The notes below the pieces were generated by a model. The model did not search any database. It had not been told where the DNA came from and saw only the letters and a list, made by a program, of their open reading frames with translations. From Mesorhizobium sp. (GTDB lineage: Bacteria; Pseudomonadota; Alphaproteobacteria; Rhizobiales; Rhizobiaceae), in NCBI GenBank assembly GCA_022833215.1, contig JAIPUZ010000017.1:1-33191 (forward strand): DNA of 33,191 bases. Direction: 5' to 3'. Numbering within the stretch: position 1 is the stretch's first letter; each line of letters opens with the position of its first letter. Both the position numbers and the translations under genes were made by a program. Of the stretch, positions 1 through 9,090 are shown piece after piece.

Positions 1-38
1 GTCAACGATCTCAAGCCGGCTCACCGGATTCCGATATC

Positions 39-64
39 TGTCCTTACTACTGTCCATAAGGACA
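39..64. repeat. Short inverted repeat near the left edge
   Basis: TGTCCTTA at 39-46 is mirrored by TAAGGACA at 57-64 around a 10-nt loop. It lies in bases 1-183, which hold no gene I can support. It could be an operator or a weak hairpin. There is no T-tract on either side, so I do not call it a terminator. Confidence 0.3.
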
Positions 65-183
65 AAGCGACAGATTCACATCACGACATCAAGGCGGCCC
101 CAGCCGGATGCGTACCCTGTAAGTGGCGATTGGCGAACTTCCGCAAAGTGGTACCGGTATTGACCGACCGGCAATCCGCGGCA

Positions 184-1002
184 TCAATCCGATGCGATGG
201 GAAATTCCAGCACCAGACCATCATAGGCCGGCTGTACATTGTGCGGCGTTTCCGCCAGAACGGTCGCGTAGTCCAGCGGTATGTGCATGTGTGTCAGCAC
301 GGCCTGATCCGGTTTCAACTGTTCGATCCATTCCAGCGCCTCGCCAAGCGAAAAATGGCTGGGATGACGGCGGTACTGCAAGGCGTCGATGACGAGCAGA
401 TCGAGGTTCTTCAGTCGTGCGGCTGTGGCTTCCGGGAAGGCACTGACATCGGGGCAATAAGCGACGTCAGCGACGCGGAAGCCAAGTGAAGTGATGTCGC
501 CATGCACCTGCGGCAGCGGCTCGAAGGTGAGGGCACCGCCCTCTCCTTCCACGGTAACCGTCCGGTCGTGATCGATATTGCGCGCCCACAGGATCGGCGG
601 ATGGGAACTTCCGGGAGGCGTCTCGAAGCAATAGCCGAATGCCTCGCGCAGCCGCGCCATGGTAAAGCTGTCGGCGTAGATATCGATCAGGCGCTTCTGT
701 TCCAGAACATAGCCGCGCAAATCGTCGATGCCGTGGATATGGTCGGCATGGGGATGGGTGTAGAGTACGGCATCGATGTGGCTGACACCCGCCATCAGCA
801 TCTGGGCACGGAAATCTGGCCCGGTATCGATGACCACAGTGGTGCGACGGCCATCTTCCCTGATACGCTCGAACATGGCAGCGGCGCGCGTGCGGCGGTT
901 CTTCGGATTTGCAGGATCGCAGGCGCCCCAGTCACCGGTGATGCGCGGCACGCCCGGAGACGAGCCGCACCCCAGAACTGTAAAACGCAACCGGTCGCTC
1001 AC
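184..1002 (-). CDS. MBL-fold metal-dependent hydrolase (PhnP-like)
   Basis: This is a 272-residue metallo-beta-lactamase-fold hydrolase. The metal-binding HxHxDH motif is visible as THPHADH (His83, His85, Asp87, His88), preceded by an N-terminal GCGSSPGVPR strand typical of the PhnP/RNase Z-like branch. Family members cleave cyclic phosphodiesters or related phosphoesters; the actual substrate cannot be read here. The start is GTG at 1002, overlapping the TGA of tatD as GTGA (4 nt), so translation is probably coupled. It is the last gene of the rlpA-to-MBL run. No U-rich terminator is visible downstream. The family call is firm and the substrate is unknown. Confidence 0.88.
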   Translation of the reverse strand: MSDRLRFTVLGCGSSPGVPRITGDWGACDPANPKNRRTRAAAMFERIREDGRRTTVVIDTGPDFRAQMLMAGVSHIDAVLYTHPHADHIHGIDDLRGYVLEQKRLIDIYADSFTMARLREAFGYCFETPPGSSHPPILWARNIDHDRTVTVEGEGGALTFEPLPQVHGDITSLGFRVADVAYCPDVSAFPEATAARLKNLDLLVIDALQYRRHPSHFSLGEALEWIEQLKPDQAVLTHMHIPLDYATVLAETPHNVQPAYDGLVLEFPIASD

Positions 1003-1799
1003 GCCTTCGATACCACTTCATCCGGTCGAGGCATCTTGCTGAAAAGACAGAAGAAGTTATCCGTGGTCAACCGCCTGACTTCGGCGCTGTCGACGCCGAT
1101 CGTCTCGGCCAGAACGGCGGCAGTATGGGCCACATAAGCTGGCTCGTTACGCTTTCCGCGATGCGGGATCGGCGCAAGGTAAGGTGCATCGGTTTCCACC
1201 AGCAGGCGATTTTGCGGCACGCTGGCGGCAATGTCCCTTATGTCCTGCGAATTGCGGAAGGTGAGTATGCCGGAAAACGATACGTAGCCGCCCAGCGCCA
1301 CGCCGATCTCGGCCAGCCGCCTGCCCGACGAGAAACAATGCAGGACGAAGGGAAATGCCCCCTTCCCCATTTCCTCCTCGAGGATCGCAGCCATATCCTC
1401 GTCGGCCGAGCGCGCATGGATCACCAGAGGCAAGCCGGTCTCGCGCGCGGCCGCGATATGGGTACGAAGGCCCCTGGCCTGCACCTCGCGCGGTGCGTGG
1501 TCATAATGGTAGTCGAGCCCGGCCTCGCCGATGGCGACCACTTTGGGATGCCTGGAAAGGCGCACCAGATCCCCGGCGGTCACGTCCGGTTCTTCGGCCG
1601 CGTTGTGCGGATGCGTCCCGACCGAGCAATAGACTTCATCGAAAGTTTCAGCGATTTCGCGAATCTGGTCGAATTTCCGCACGCGGGTGGAGATGGTCAC
1701 CATGCGTTCCACGCCCGCCTGTCGGGCGCGGGCCACGACTTCAGCCCGCTCTTCGGCGAAGTCCTGGAAATCCAGATGGCAGTGGCTGTCGACCAGCAT
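999..1799 (-). CDS. tatD: TatD family metal-dependent DNase
   Basis: This is a 266-residue TIM-barrel hydrolase of the usual TatD length. Metal ligands are visible in order: HCH (His6, His8) at the N-terminus, the EAGLDYHYD segment, the HARS and HCFSS histidines, and ETDAPYLAP near the C-terminus. TatD proteins are cytosolic 3'-5' exonucleases acting on single-stranded or damaged DNA. The ATG at 1797-1799 shares one base with the metG stop codon, and the TGA overlaps the GTG start of the following MBL gene, so all three are likely translated from one message. The pairing of metG with tatD is common in bacteria. Confidence 0.93.
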   Translation of the reverse strand: MLVDSHCHLDFQDFAEERAEVVARARQAGVERMVTISTRVRKFDQIREIAETFDEVYCSVGTHPHNAAEEPDVTAGDLVRLSRHPKVVAIGEAGLDYHYDHAPREVQARGLRTHIAAARETGLPLVIHARSADEDMAAILEEEMGKGAFPFVLHCFSSGRRLAEIGVALGGYVSFSGILTFRNSQDIRDIAASVPQNRLLVETDAPYLAPIPHRGKRNEPAYVAHTAAVLAETIGVDSAEVRRLTTDNFFCLFSKMPRPDEVVSKA

Positions 1800-3349
1800 C
1801 AGGCGTTCTGCTCCGGCTCGACATAGCGCGGAAACACCGGCTGCGGCGGCGGCAGCGGCGCTCCGGGCACCAGAGCCTCCAGCGTGTCGATCCTGTCAAA
1901 ACCGCGCGCTTCCTCACTCACGGCGAGCAGATCCAGCAGCCGGGCCGCAGAGCCGGGAATGAAAGGCTGGCACAGGATGCCGACGCGGCGGATGACCTCA
2001 GCGGTCGTCCACAGCACGGTTTCCATGCGCACCGGATCGGTTTTCTTCAGCGCCCACGGTTCCTGTCCCGCGAAATAGCGGTTTGCCTCGGCAACCACGC
2101 CGAAGATCGCTGCAAGCGCCTGATGGATCGCCTGCTCGGCCATCGCCTTGCGCGCGGTTGCCAGAGCATCCACCGCCTGCGCGAGGATGGCGCTATCGGC
2201 CTCCGCCAGTTCGCCGCGAGCGGGAACCACGCCGTCACAATTCTTGGCGATCATCGACAGCGACCGCTGCGCCAGATTGCCGAGATCGTTGGCGAGATCG
2301 GCATTGGTGCGATTGACGATCGCCTCATGACTGTAGCTGCCATCCTGACCGAACGGCACTTCACGAAGGAAGAAATAGCGCACCTGATCGAGGCCGTAAT
2401 GCTCGACCATTGTGAACGGATCGATGACATTGCCGAGCGACTTCGACATCTTCTCGCCGCGGTTGAACAGGAATCCGTGGCCGAACACACGCTTCGGCAA
2501 CTCGATCCCGGCGGACATCAGGAAGGCTGGCCAGTAGATGGCGTGGAAGCGGACGATGTCCTTGCCGATGATGTGCGCGTCGGCAGGCCAGAATTTCCAT
2601 TTCTCTTGGTTTTCATCAGGATAGCCGAGCGCGGTGATGTAGTTGGTGAGGGCATCCACCCACACATACATCACATGCCTCTCGTCACCCGGCACCGGCA
2701 CGCCCCAGTCGAAGGTGGTGCGTGAGATCGACAGGTCCTTGAGGCCGGAGCGAACGAAGCTCGCCACCTCATTGCGGCGCTCGGCGGGACCGATGAAGTC
2801 CGGCTGGTTTTCATAGAGCGCCAGCAGCTTGTCCTGATAGGCGGAGAGCCGGAAGAAGTAGCTTTCCTCCTCCACCCATTCGACAGGCGTGCCCTGCGGT
2901 CCGTAGCGCACGCCGTCGTCGCGCAGCTCGGTTTCCTCTTCACCGTAATAGGCTTCGTCGCGCACCGAGTACCAGCCGGCATAGCCACCCTTGTAGATGT
3001 CGCCATTGGCAGCCATCGCCTTCCAGATCGCCTGCGATGCCTTGTAGTGGCGCTCTTCGGTGGTGCGGATGAAATCGTCGTTCGAAGCGTTGAGCGCCAC
3101 GGCCATGCGCTGGAACTCGGCGGCGTTGCGATCGGCCAGTTCGCGAACGGAAATGCCTTCCTTCCGGGCAGTTTGCAGCATCTTGATGCCGTGCTCGTCG
3201 GTGCCGGTAAGGAAGAACACCTGCCTGCCGTCGCAACGCTGGAAGCGCGCCAGCGCATCCGTGGCGATCAGCTCATAGGCATGGCCGATATGCGGTTTTC
3301 CATTGGGGTAGGAAATGGCGGTGGTGATATAGAAACTGTCGCGCGACAT
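1799..3349 (-). CDS. metG: Methionyl-tRNA synthetase
   Basis: This is a class I aminoacyl-tRNA synthetase that charges tRNA-Met. The HIGH signature is at residues 20-23 (PHIGH), [10 protein letters not shown] follows, and the KMSKS loop is present ([11 protein letters not shown]). At 516 residues it is the short form without the C-terminal EMAP/Arc1p-like tRNA-binding domain. The region after the HIGH motif lacks the paired CxxC knuckles of zinc-binding MetRS. The open frame continues 27 codons upstream, but the protein aligns from [10 protein letters not shown], so I chose the ATG at 3347-3349. The gap to holB is 90 bp, and the stop overlaps the tatD start by one base. Confidence 0.96.
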   Translation of the reverse strand: MSRDSFYITTAISYPNGKPHIGHAYELIATDALARFQRCDGRQVFFLTGTDEHGIKMLQTARKEGISVRELADRNAAEFQRMAVALNASNDDFIRTTEERHYKASQAIWKAMAANGDIYKGGYAGWYSVRDEAYYGEEETELRDDGVRYGPQGTPVEWVEEESYFFRLSAYQDKLLALYENQPDFIGPAERRNEVASFVRSGLKDLSISRTTFDWGVPVPGDERHVMYVWVDALTNYITALGYPDENQEKWKFWPADAHIIGKDIVRFHAIYWPAFLMSAGIELPKRVFGHGFLFNRGEKMSKSLGNVIDPFTMVEHYGLDQVRYFFLREVPFGQDGSYSHEAIVNRTNADLANDLGNLAQRSLSMIAKNCDGVVPARGELAEADSAILAQAVDALATARKAMAEQAIHQALAAIFGVVAEANRYFAGQEPWALKKTDPVRMETVLWTTAEVIRRVGILCQPFIPGSAARLLDLLAVSEEARGFDRIDTLEALVPGAPLPPPQPVFPRYVEPEQNA

Positions 3350-3439
3350 GAAAGGGACCGTTTTGAAGTCTGCAAGGAATGAATGTGCGGTGGATATAGC
3401 ATCGGAATGGCGATTGCCATCCCGCGGCAAGGCAGAGCA

Positions 3440-4477
3440 TCACATTCGAAATGCAGAATTCAGGCGGTCGATCATCGAAAGCGCGTGCTGCTTCTTGTCA
3501 AGGTTGTAGGTTTCCATTTCGATTATCGCATCCCGCGCTTCCTGCCAAGCGTCGGTAAGCGATTTGGCGCGGGCCAGATCGCCGGCAAGTGCGGCCTGTC
3601 TGGCTTCTTCCGAGAGCAGATCGAGCGCGTGGCGATTGAATATGTCGAAAGGAACGGCACCGTCACGGCCAGCCACCACATCTGCGAGCTTGTGCGCGGC
3701 GCCGATCTCGTAGCGCGCCGACCGCACAAGGTTTTCCAGTGCTCCGGCGATTTCCAGTCCGCCATACTGGGAAAGCAGGATGGCATTTCGTACACTGCCC
3801 CCTGCCCGCGACAGCAGACTATCGTCACCCGTGCCCTGCCCCACGGCTTCCATCACCTGCCCCAGACTTTGTGGCGCCAGCGGCGACAGGCGAACCACCT
3901 GACAACGGGAGCGGATGGTGGGAAGCAAAGAACCCGGCGCATGAACGATAAGGATGAACAGCGTGCGCGTTGGCGGCTCCTCGAGATTTTTCAGGAGTGC
4001 ATTGGCGGCGTTGGTATTCATGTCGTCAGCCGGATCGACGATCACCACCCGATAGCCACCGTCATGCGAGGTCAGCGACAGGAAGCTGCCGACCTTGCGG
4101 ATTTCATCCACGGTCACAACCGACTTGTAGGTCTTGGTCCGTTCGTTGAGCGGTCGCGTCAGATGCAGGACGGAGGGATGGGCGCCCTGCGCGATCTGCC
4201 TGAACAAGGGCGAGGCAGGGTCGGGAATGGCGAGTTGCGCCGGCGACTCCTGGTGGCGTGGATGTTTCAGCAGATGATGGGCCAGATGGAAGGCAAGCGT
4301 TGCCTTCCCTATTCCCACCGGGCCGACGAACATCAGCGCATGGGGAAGCTTGCCGGCGCGATAGGCGCCGACCAGCATGGCCGCAGCCTCCTCATGCCCC
4401 ATGAGAAACGGTGTTTCGGCCGGTTCCGGTACGCCTTCCAGCGTATCGTGCTGTTCGGGTGCAAGCCGTTCGAACAT
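3440..4477 (-). CDS. holB: DNA polymerase III subunit delta'
   Basis: This is the AAA+ clamp-loader subunit delta' (345 residues) of the replicative polymerase. A P-loop-like GPVGIGKAT lies near residues 53-60, LEEPP follows, and the SRCQ arginine-finger segment of clamp-loader subunits is visible. The tmk gene ends in TGA at 4477-4479. An in-frame GTG at 4480 and an ATG at 4477 sit on that stop. I chose the ATG, which shares one base with the stop; the GTG would add a single residue. The tmk-holB pair is conserved in many bacteria and supports coupled expression of dTTP supply and replication genes. Confidence 0.93.
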   Translation of the reverse strand: MFERLAPEQHDTLEGVPEPAETPFLMGHEEAAAMLVGAYRAGKLPHALMFVGPVGIGKATLAFHLAHHLLKHPRHQESPAQLAIPDPASPLFRQIAQGAHPSVLHLTRPLNERTKTYKSVVTVDEIRKVGSFLSLTSHDGGYRVVIVDPADDMNTNAANALLKNLEEPPTRTLFILIVHAPGSLLPTIRSRCQVVRLSPLAPQSLGQVMEAVGQGTGDDSLLSRAGGSVRNAILLSQYGGLEIAGALENLVRSARYEIGAAHKLADVVAGRDGAVPFDIFNRHALDLLSEEARQAALAGDLARAKSLTDAWQEARDAIIEMETYNLDKKQHALSMIDRLNSAFRM

Positions 4478-5166
4478 CACTTTGCCGCGCTCCGGGGTTT
4501 TGCAGCGGTTGTGCGCTCGGCCAGCCTTGCGAAAACCGCCTCTGTAATCGCATCCTCGACATCCTGCGGTGCCGCAGCAGCATCGATGACGACACAGCGC
4601 TCCGGCTCGGCTTCTGCAATAGCAAGAAAAGCTTCGCGGCGGCGCTGGTGCGTTTCCACCGTCTCCTTTTCGAAACGATCAGGCGGATCGCCGGCGGATC
4701 GGCGCGCATTGGCCCGTCTGAGACCATCGACCGGATCGATATCGAGAATGACGGTCAGGTCCGGCATGGTCGCGTTTACCGTGACCTTCTCGAGCGCTGC
4801 CATGAAATCGGCGGGCAGTCCTCCGGTCACTCCCTGATAGACACGCGAGGAATCGACGAAGCGGTCGCACAGCACAATCGCGCCGCGCTCGATGGCTGGG
4901 CGAATGAGCTGTTCGATATGATCGGAACGCGCGGCGGCGAACAGGATCGCCTCCATCTTCGGCCCGAGCGGTTCCGCCGCGCCCGACAGGATGACGTGGC
5001 GGATCGCCTCCGCGCCGGGCGAGCCGCCCGGCTCACGCGTCACGACGACGTCGTATTTCTTGGCGCGCAGCCGGGCTGCCAGCCGCTCGATCTGGGTGGA
5101 CTTGCCGGCCCCTTCCCCGCCTTCGAAGCTTATGAAGAATCCCTGGCGCACTGGCTGATGTTTCAT
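4477..5166 (-). CDS. tmk: Thymidylate kinase
   Basis: This protein phosphorylates dTMP to dTDP with ATP in the cytosol. It has 229 residues, slightly longer than the common 205-215. The P-loop GGEGAGKST is at residues 16-24, and the DRF substrate-binding motif (LCDRFVDSS) and an arginine-rich LID-like stretch are visible. The gene follows the carboxypeptidase gene after 28 bp and overlaps holB, so it sits in the middle of the run. It ends in a short basic, alanine-rich tail. Confidence 0.95.
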   Translation of the reverse strand: MKHQPVRQGFFISFEGGEGAGKSTQIERLAARLRAKKYDVVVTREPGGSPGAEAIRHVILSGAAEPLGPKMEAILFAAARSDHIEQLIRPAIERGAIVLCDRFVDSSRVYQGVTGGLPADFMAALEKVTVNATMPDLTVILDIDPVDGLRRANARRSAGDPPDRFEKETVETHQRRREAFLAIAEAEPERCVVIDAAAAPQDVEDAITEAVFARLAERTTAAKPRSAAK

Positions 5167-5194
5167 TCCGTTGTCGCGGTGTCGTTACCGCTTA

Positions 5195-6355
5195 TCAGCG
5201 CAGCCAGCCGATGGCCAGTTCCTTGACGGCATCGAATGCCCGGCTGTGGAGTTCGCCCACCTCGACCGTCTCGGCTGCGTAAAGCGGCAGCTCCTGGCTC
5301 AGCGTGTCGCCGATCCATATGCGCAGCGCCCCGATCTGCTGCCCCTCCTCCACCGGTGCGGGAAGCGGCCCTTGATAGACGATCCGCGCCGTCAGCTTGT
5401 CGCGATTGAATGTCGGCAACAGAAGGTCCACCGCCCCTCTCGCTTTGAGCGGCACGCCGCTTTTGGCGCCGCCATAGACCTGCGCGGTGCCGACGACCTC
5501 ATCGGCCGCGAAGATTTCCGTCTTCTCGAAGGAGCGCAGCCCCCATTCCAGAAGCTTGCGCGACTCCTCGGCGCGCTCGCGATCGGACGCCAGCCCGCTC
5601 AGCGCCGCGATCACGCGCCGGCCGTTCTGGTGGATTGCACCGACGATGGCGAAACCGTTCTGCTCGCTTGCACCCACGGCGAGCCCTTCCGCGCCGATGT
5701 CCATGGCCAGCAACGGATTGCGATTGCGCTGGTTGATCTTGTTCCAGGTGAAATCCGTTTCGGCAAACAGCGGGTACAAATCGGGATAGGTCTGCTGGAG
5801 ATGTCGGGCGAGGTGCACCAGTTCCCGCACGGTGGTCGTCTGGCCTTCGGCTGGCAGTCCGGTCGAATTGACGAACACCGATTTCTGCAAGCCGATCTTG
5901 CGTGCGCGCTCCGTCATCTGGAGGGCGAAGTTGGTTTCTGAGCCGGCAACCCCTTCGGCGATGACGATGCAGCCGTCATTGGCCGCCTGCACGGCTATCC
6001 CGCGCAGGAGATCCTCCAGCCTGATGCTGGAACGAACGGCCGCGAACATGGTCGAGGTGCGCGATGGCGCGCCGCCGGTGCGCCATGCGTTTTCACTGAC
6101 GACAAAGGTATCGTCCAGCGTCAGGCGTCCGGATTTCACAGCATCGAACGCCATTTCCAGCGTCATAAGCTTCGCCAGAGAGGCCGGCTGAACCGGTGCG
6201 TCGGCGTCCTTGGCGAACAGCACGCTGCCGGTTTCGCCATCGATCATGAAAGCCTGCGCCGCTCTGGTTTCGAACAGTTGCGCACAAGCCGTGCCTGCGC
6301 CGAAACAGACGAATGCGATCAGGCAAAGGAACTGCGCACGCAGGAAAGATGACAT
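5195..6355 (-). CDS. D-alanyl-D-alanine carboxypeptidase-like protein with altered motifs
   Basis: This is a 386-residue serine penicillin-binding protein of the DacC/PBP5 type, predicted to be exported. An N-terminal hydrophobic segment ends at TACAQ (about residue 25). The nucleophile motif SLAK is at residues 59-62. The second motif, normally SxN, reads AAN (124-126, within QAANDGC). The third, normally KTG, reads AVG (226-228, within GAEGLAVGAS). The C-terminal beta domain of PBP5 (about 280-370) is present. Family members trim the terminal D-Ala of peptidoglycan. With two motifs changed, this copy may have lost or changed that activity. It lies between rlpA and tmk, a common rhizobial order. 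No clear Shine-Dalgarno sequence precedes the ATG at 6355. Confidence 0.88.
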   Translation of the reverse strand: MSSFLRAQFLCLIAFVCFGAGTACAQLFETRAAQAFMIDGETGSVLFAKDADAPVQPASLAKLMTLEMAFDAVKSGRLTLDDTFVVSENAWRTGGAPSRTSTMFAAVRSSIRLEDLLRGIAVQAANDGCIVIAEGVAGSETNFALQMTERARKIGLQKSVFVNSTGLPAEGQTTTVRELVHLARHLQQTYPDLYPLFAETDFTWNKINQRNRNPLLAMDIGAEGLAVGASEQNGFAIVGAIHQNGRRVIAALSGLASDRERAEESRKLLEWGLRSFEKTEIFAADEVVGTAQVYGGAKSGVPLKARGAVDLLLPTFNRDKLTARIVYQGPLPAPVEEGQQIGALRIWIGDTLSQELPLYAAETVEVGELHSRAFDAVKELAIGWLR

Positions 6356-6430
6356 GGAAAATATGCCGAAGCTGCCTTTTGCGGATACTGGCTCAAGCTA
6401 GCAGGGTGCTGCGTCGCGAATCAACCGTTA

Positions 6431-6470
6431 CGCAACTTTGCGCAAGCTCGACACGCAAAAATCAGTTGCG
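6431..6470 (-). repeat. Nested hairpin over the rlpA stop codon
   Basis: CGCAACT (6431-6437) pairs with AGTTGCG (6464-6470), and inside it TTGCG (6438-6442) pairs with CGCAA (6454-6458). This gives a 12-bp stem with a 5-nt bulge and an 11-nt loop. On the minus strand it would form at the rlpA stop codon, before dac. No U-tract follows, so it is not a standard terminator. It might protect or process the 3' end of the rlpA message. Confidence 0.4.
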
Positions 6471-7649
6471 CACCACCAGCGCATCCGGCGCACCGTTCGA
6501 CCAGGCCGATTGCAGCAAGGTGTCGAGATCGGCACGAGCGTTGCCGTAGAGTTCCACGGCATACCACTCCCTGCCGCTATCCGAAGACTGGCGGATCGAC
6601 ACTTTTCCAAGTCCGGAAAGGCGCTTCGCAAGCCGGCTTGCCTCCGCCGCGCTGTCGAAGGTGCCTGCTGCCACGTAGTCCGCTCCCGCCTGCCCCGCGT
6701 TGTTTCTCTTCCACGAATCGGCCACTGCCTGAGAGGTCAGGCTGCCGCGGTCCACGGCTGCAAACGCCTGTGCGGCGGAAGCCACGCGCTCATCCGCATA
6801 GGAAAGCGACGCCAGCGCGAAAGGCGAGTCGGAAGGAAGACCGGAACCCGGGCGGATCGGTACGACGGGACCATAATCGGGCAGCGGAACCTCCCCGAAC
6901 GCCAGCGCCTGCTGTGATCCGCCTCCCTGTGTGGGAAACGGAATTGCGCGAACGCCGCCGCCTGGCGTCGTGCCGTTCATGGCGATCATAACTCCGGTCG
7001 GCAGCCCGATCGATGGGTCGGGCGCACGGTTTCCGGGCTGATAGGAGGCAACCAGATAAGGTTCGTCGTCGCCCTCCAGAGGCGCACGGCCGACATATTC
7101 GACCTTTACCCTGGCCGTGCCTGCTGTGCGATAGCCCAGCATGTCGGCGGCGCGCTGCGACAGGTCGATGACGCGGTTGCCGTGGTATGGCCCGCGATCG
7201 TTCACGCGCACGACGACCGAGCTGCCGTTTTCGACATTGGTGACCCGGGCATAGCTCGGCAGCGGCATGGTGGGATGAGCTGCCGTGAGGTGTTCCTTGT
7301 CGTAGACTTCACCATTGGCCGTGAGGCGACCATGGAATGCATCGCCATACCAGGAAGCGGAACCTGTCCTGGTATATTTCGGATCTTCCTTGGGATAGTA
7401 CCACTTGCCGGCGACCTGATAAGGTTTGCCAACCTGGTCGCGTCCGCCGCCCCGCTTGATCTTCGAGCCGTGCGCGACGCGCGGGCTGGCCTTTACGCCA
7501 TACTTGGATTCGGGGAAATATTCCTTGGAGCGCGCCTTGGCCTGCTCCTTGGGCTGCGGGGTTCCGCAGGCCGCCAGAGCGACCGCCGATACGGCAAGGG
7601 ACATGATTGTGAGAGTGCGACGAAAACGCTGCCGCTTCATGACCTGCAT
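6462..7649 (-). CDS. rlpA: RlpA-family septal ring lytic transglycosylase lipoprotein
   Basis: This is a 395-residue outer-membrane lipoprotein that cleaves denuded glycan strands at the septum in characterised family members. A lipoprotein signal with lipobox LAAC (Cys28) follows a basic start (MKRQRFRR). A double-psi beta-barrel follows (GSASWYGDAFHGR through VNDRGPYHGNRVIDLS). The His of FHGR and the Asp of NDRGP correspond to the catalytic pair described in Pseudomonas RlpA. After a low-complexity linker, a SPOR domain fills the last 75 or so residues. I chose the ATG at 7649 because GGGGA lies 8 nt upstream; the ATG at 7640 is also possible. The open frame continues further upstream without supporting signals. 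Confidence 0.9.
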   Translation of the reverse strand: MQVMKRQRFRRTLTIMSLAVSAVALAACGTPQPKEQAKARSKEYFPESKYGVKASPRVAHGSKIKRGGGRDQVGKPYQVAGKWYYPKEDPKYTRTGSASWYGDAFHGRLTANGEVYDKEHLTAAHPTMPLPSYARVTNVENGSSVVVRVNDRGPYHGNRVIDLSQRAADMLGYRTAGTARVKVEYVGRAPLEGDDEPYLVASYQPGNRAPDPSIGLPTGVMIAMNGTTPGGGVRAIPFPTQGGGSQQALAFGEVPLPDYGPVVPIRPGSGLPSDSPFALASLSYADERVASAAQAFAAVDRGSLTSQAVADSWKRNNAGQAGADYVAAGTFDSAAEASRLAKRLSGLGKVSIRQSSDSGREWYAVELYGNARADLDTLLQSAWSNGAPDALVVRN

Positions 7650-7867
7650 CGAGACGATCCCCCTGACTTCAAAGAAAGAGGTCATAGAAACGGGACCGTT
7701 CGCTGTTCGCGCCGATCCCGGGCATGGCCTCCTGCTTCCGCTCAGGGCCATTTGCGCAGGAATTTCTTAGCGGCCTGTTAACCGATTGTGGCGGCAAACG
7801 GGCATCTTTGTGTCGGGCCGGGGCTTATCCGTCGCCGGTCCGGCACCGGAGGTTTCCGTTTTTCCGG

Positions 7868-9058
7868 TCAGGATACGCGCTGGATCGCGACCGCCGTGGC
7901 CTCGCCGCCACCGATGCACAGCGAGGCAATGCCACGCGAAAGACCGTTCTTTTCCAGAGCCGCCAGCAATGTGACCATAACGCGCGCGCCCGATGCGCCG
8001 ATGGGGTGCCCGAGCGCGCAGGCCCCGCCATGGATGTTGACGCTCTCATGTGGCAGGTCGAGATCGCGCATTGCAGCCATGGCGACGACGGCGAACGCCT
8101 CATTGATTTCATAAAGGTCCACGTCGCTGGTCGCCCAGCCCGTTCGCTCTGACAGCCGGCGAATGGCATGGACAGGCGCGGTCGGAAACTTTGCCGGCTG
8201 ATCGGCATAGGTGACATGACCGACAATCACGGCGCGCGGCGACAGGCCGAGTTTTTCGACCCGGGAGCGGCGCATAAGCACCATCGCCGCCGCTCCATCC
8301 GAGATCGAACTGGAATTGGCCGCGGTCACCGTGCCTCCCGAACGAAACGCCGGCTTCAGGGTCGGTATCTTGTCGAGCCGGGCCTTGCCGGGCTGTTCGT
8401 CGACCGCGATGCTGCGCTCGCCAGCGCGCCCCGCGAGAAGAACAGGCGTGATTTCGTTGCCGAACGAACCGTCGGCGATGGCGTTTTGCGCACGGGTCAG
8501 CGAGGTTATGGCGAAAGCGTCCTGCTGCTCGCGGGTGAAACCATACTCTTCAGCGCAGTCCTCGGCGAATGTTCCCATCAGCCGGCCGCGATCGTAGGCG
8601 TCCTCAAGGCCATCGAGGAACATATGGTCGAGCACCTGCCCATGGCCCATGCGATAGCCCTGACGCGCCTTGGGCAGCAGGTAGGGAGAGTTGGTCATGC
8701 TCTCCATGCCCCCGGCGACCGCGATGTCCGCGCTGCCCGCCAGCAGAAGGTCATGCGCCAGCATGGCCGCCTTCATGCCGGAGCCGCACATCTTGTTGAC
8801 CGTCGTCGCCCCCGCGGCACGGGTCACACCTGCCCCCAGCGAAGCCTGCCGCGCGGGCGCCTGCCCCTGCCCGGCCGGGAGCACGCACCCCATGACGACT
8901 TCATCCACCGTCTGAGGGTCTACGCCGGCCCGTTCCAGCGAGGCGCGGATCGCCGCAGCGCCGAGCTGCGACGCCGTGGCATCGGACAGTTCCCCCTGAA
9001 ACGCGCCCATGGGCGTCCGGGCGGAGCCGACTATGACGATTGGATCGTGTTCGCTCAT
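7868..9058 (-). CDS. Acetyl-CoA acetyltransferase (thiolase)
   Basis: This is a 396-residue thiolase of the usual length for the biosynthetic/degradative acetoacetyl-CoA family. The acylated cysteine is Cys91 in NKMCGSGMKA. NEAFAV, GGACALGHPIGASG and the C-terminal CIGGGEATA (second Cys about 381) are all present. It condenses or cleaves acetoacetyl-CoA or short 3-ketoacyl-CoA. A Shine-Dalgarno GGGAG lies 7 nt before the ATG. It follows the acyl-CoA synthetase gene after 32 bp on the same strand, so the two are probably one operon for activating and splitting an organic acid. The phbA/atoB role cannot be told apart from sequence alone. Confidence 0.93.
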   Translation of the reverse strand: MSEHDPIVIVGSARTPMGAFQGELSDATASQLGAAAIRASLERAGVDPQTVDEVVMGCVLPAGQGQAPARQASLGAGVTRAAGATTVNKMCGSGMKAAMLAHDLLLAGSADIAVAGGMESMTNSPYLLPKARQGYRMGHGQVLDHMFLDGLEDAYDRGRLMGTFAEDCAEEYGFTREQQDAFAITSLTRAQNAIADGSFGNEITPVLLAGRAGERSIAVDEQPGKARLDKIPTLKPAFRSGGTVTAANSSSISDGAAAMVLMRRSRVEKLGLSPRAVIVGHVTYADQPAKFPTAPVHAIRRLSERTGWATSDVDLYEINEAFAVVAMAAMRDLDLPHESVNIHGGACALGHPIGASGARVMVTLLAALEKNGLSRGIASLCIGGGEATAVAIQRVS

Positions 9059-9090
9059 TTCTGCACTCCCTGAAGATCGCGCCGGAGTTT

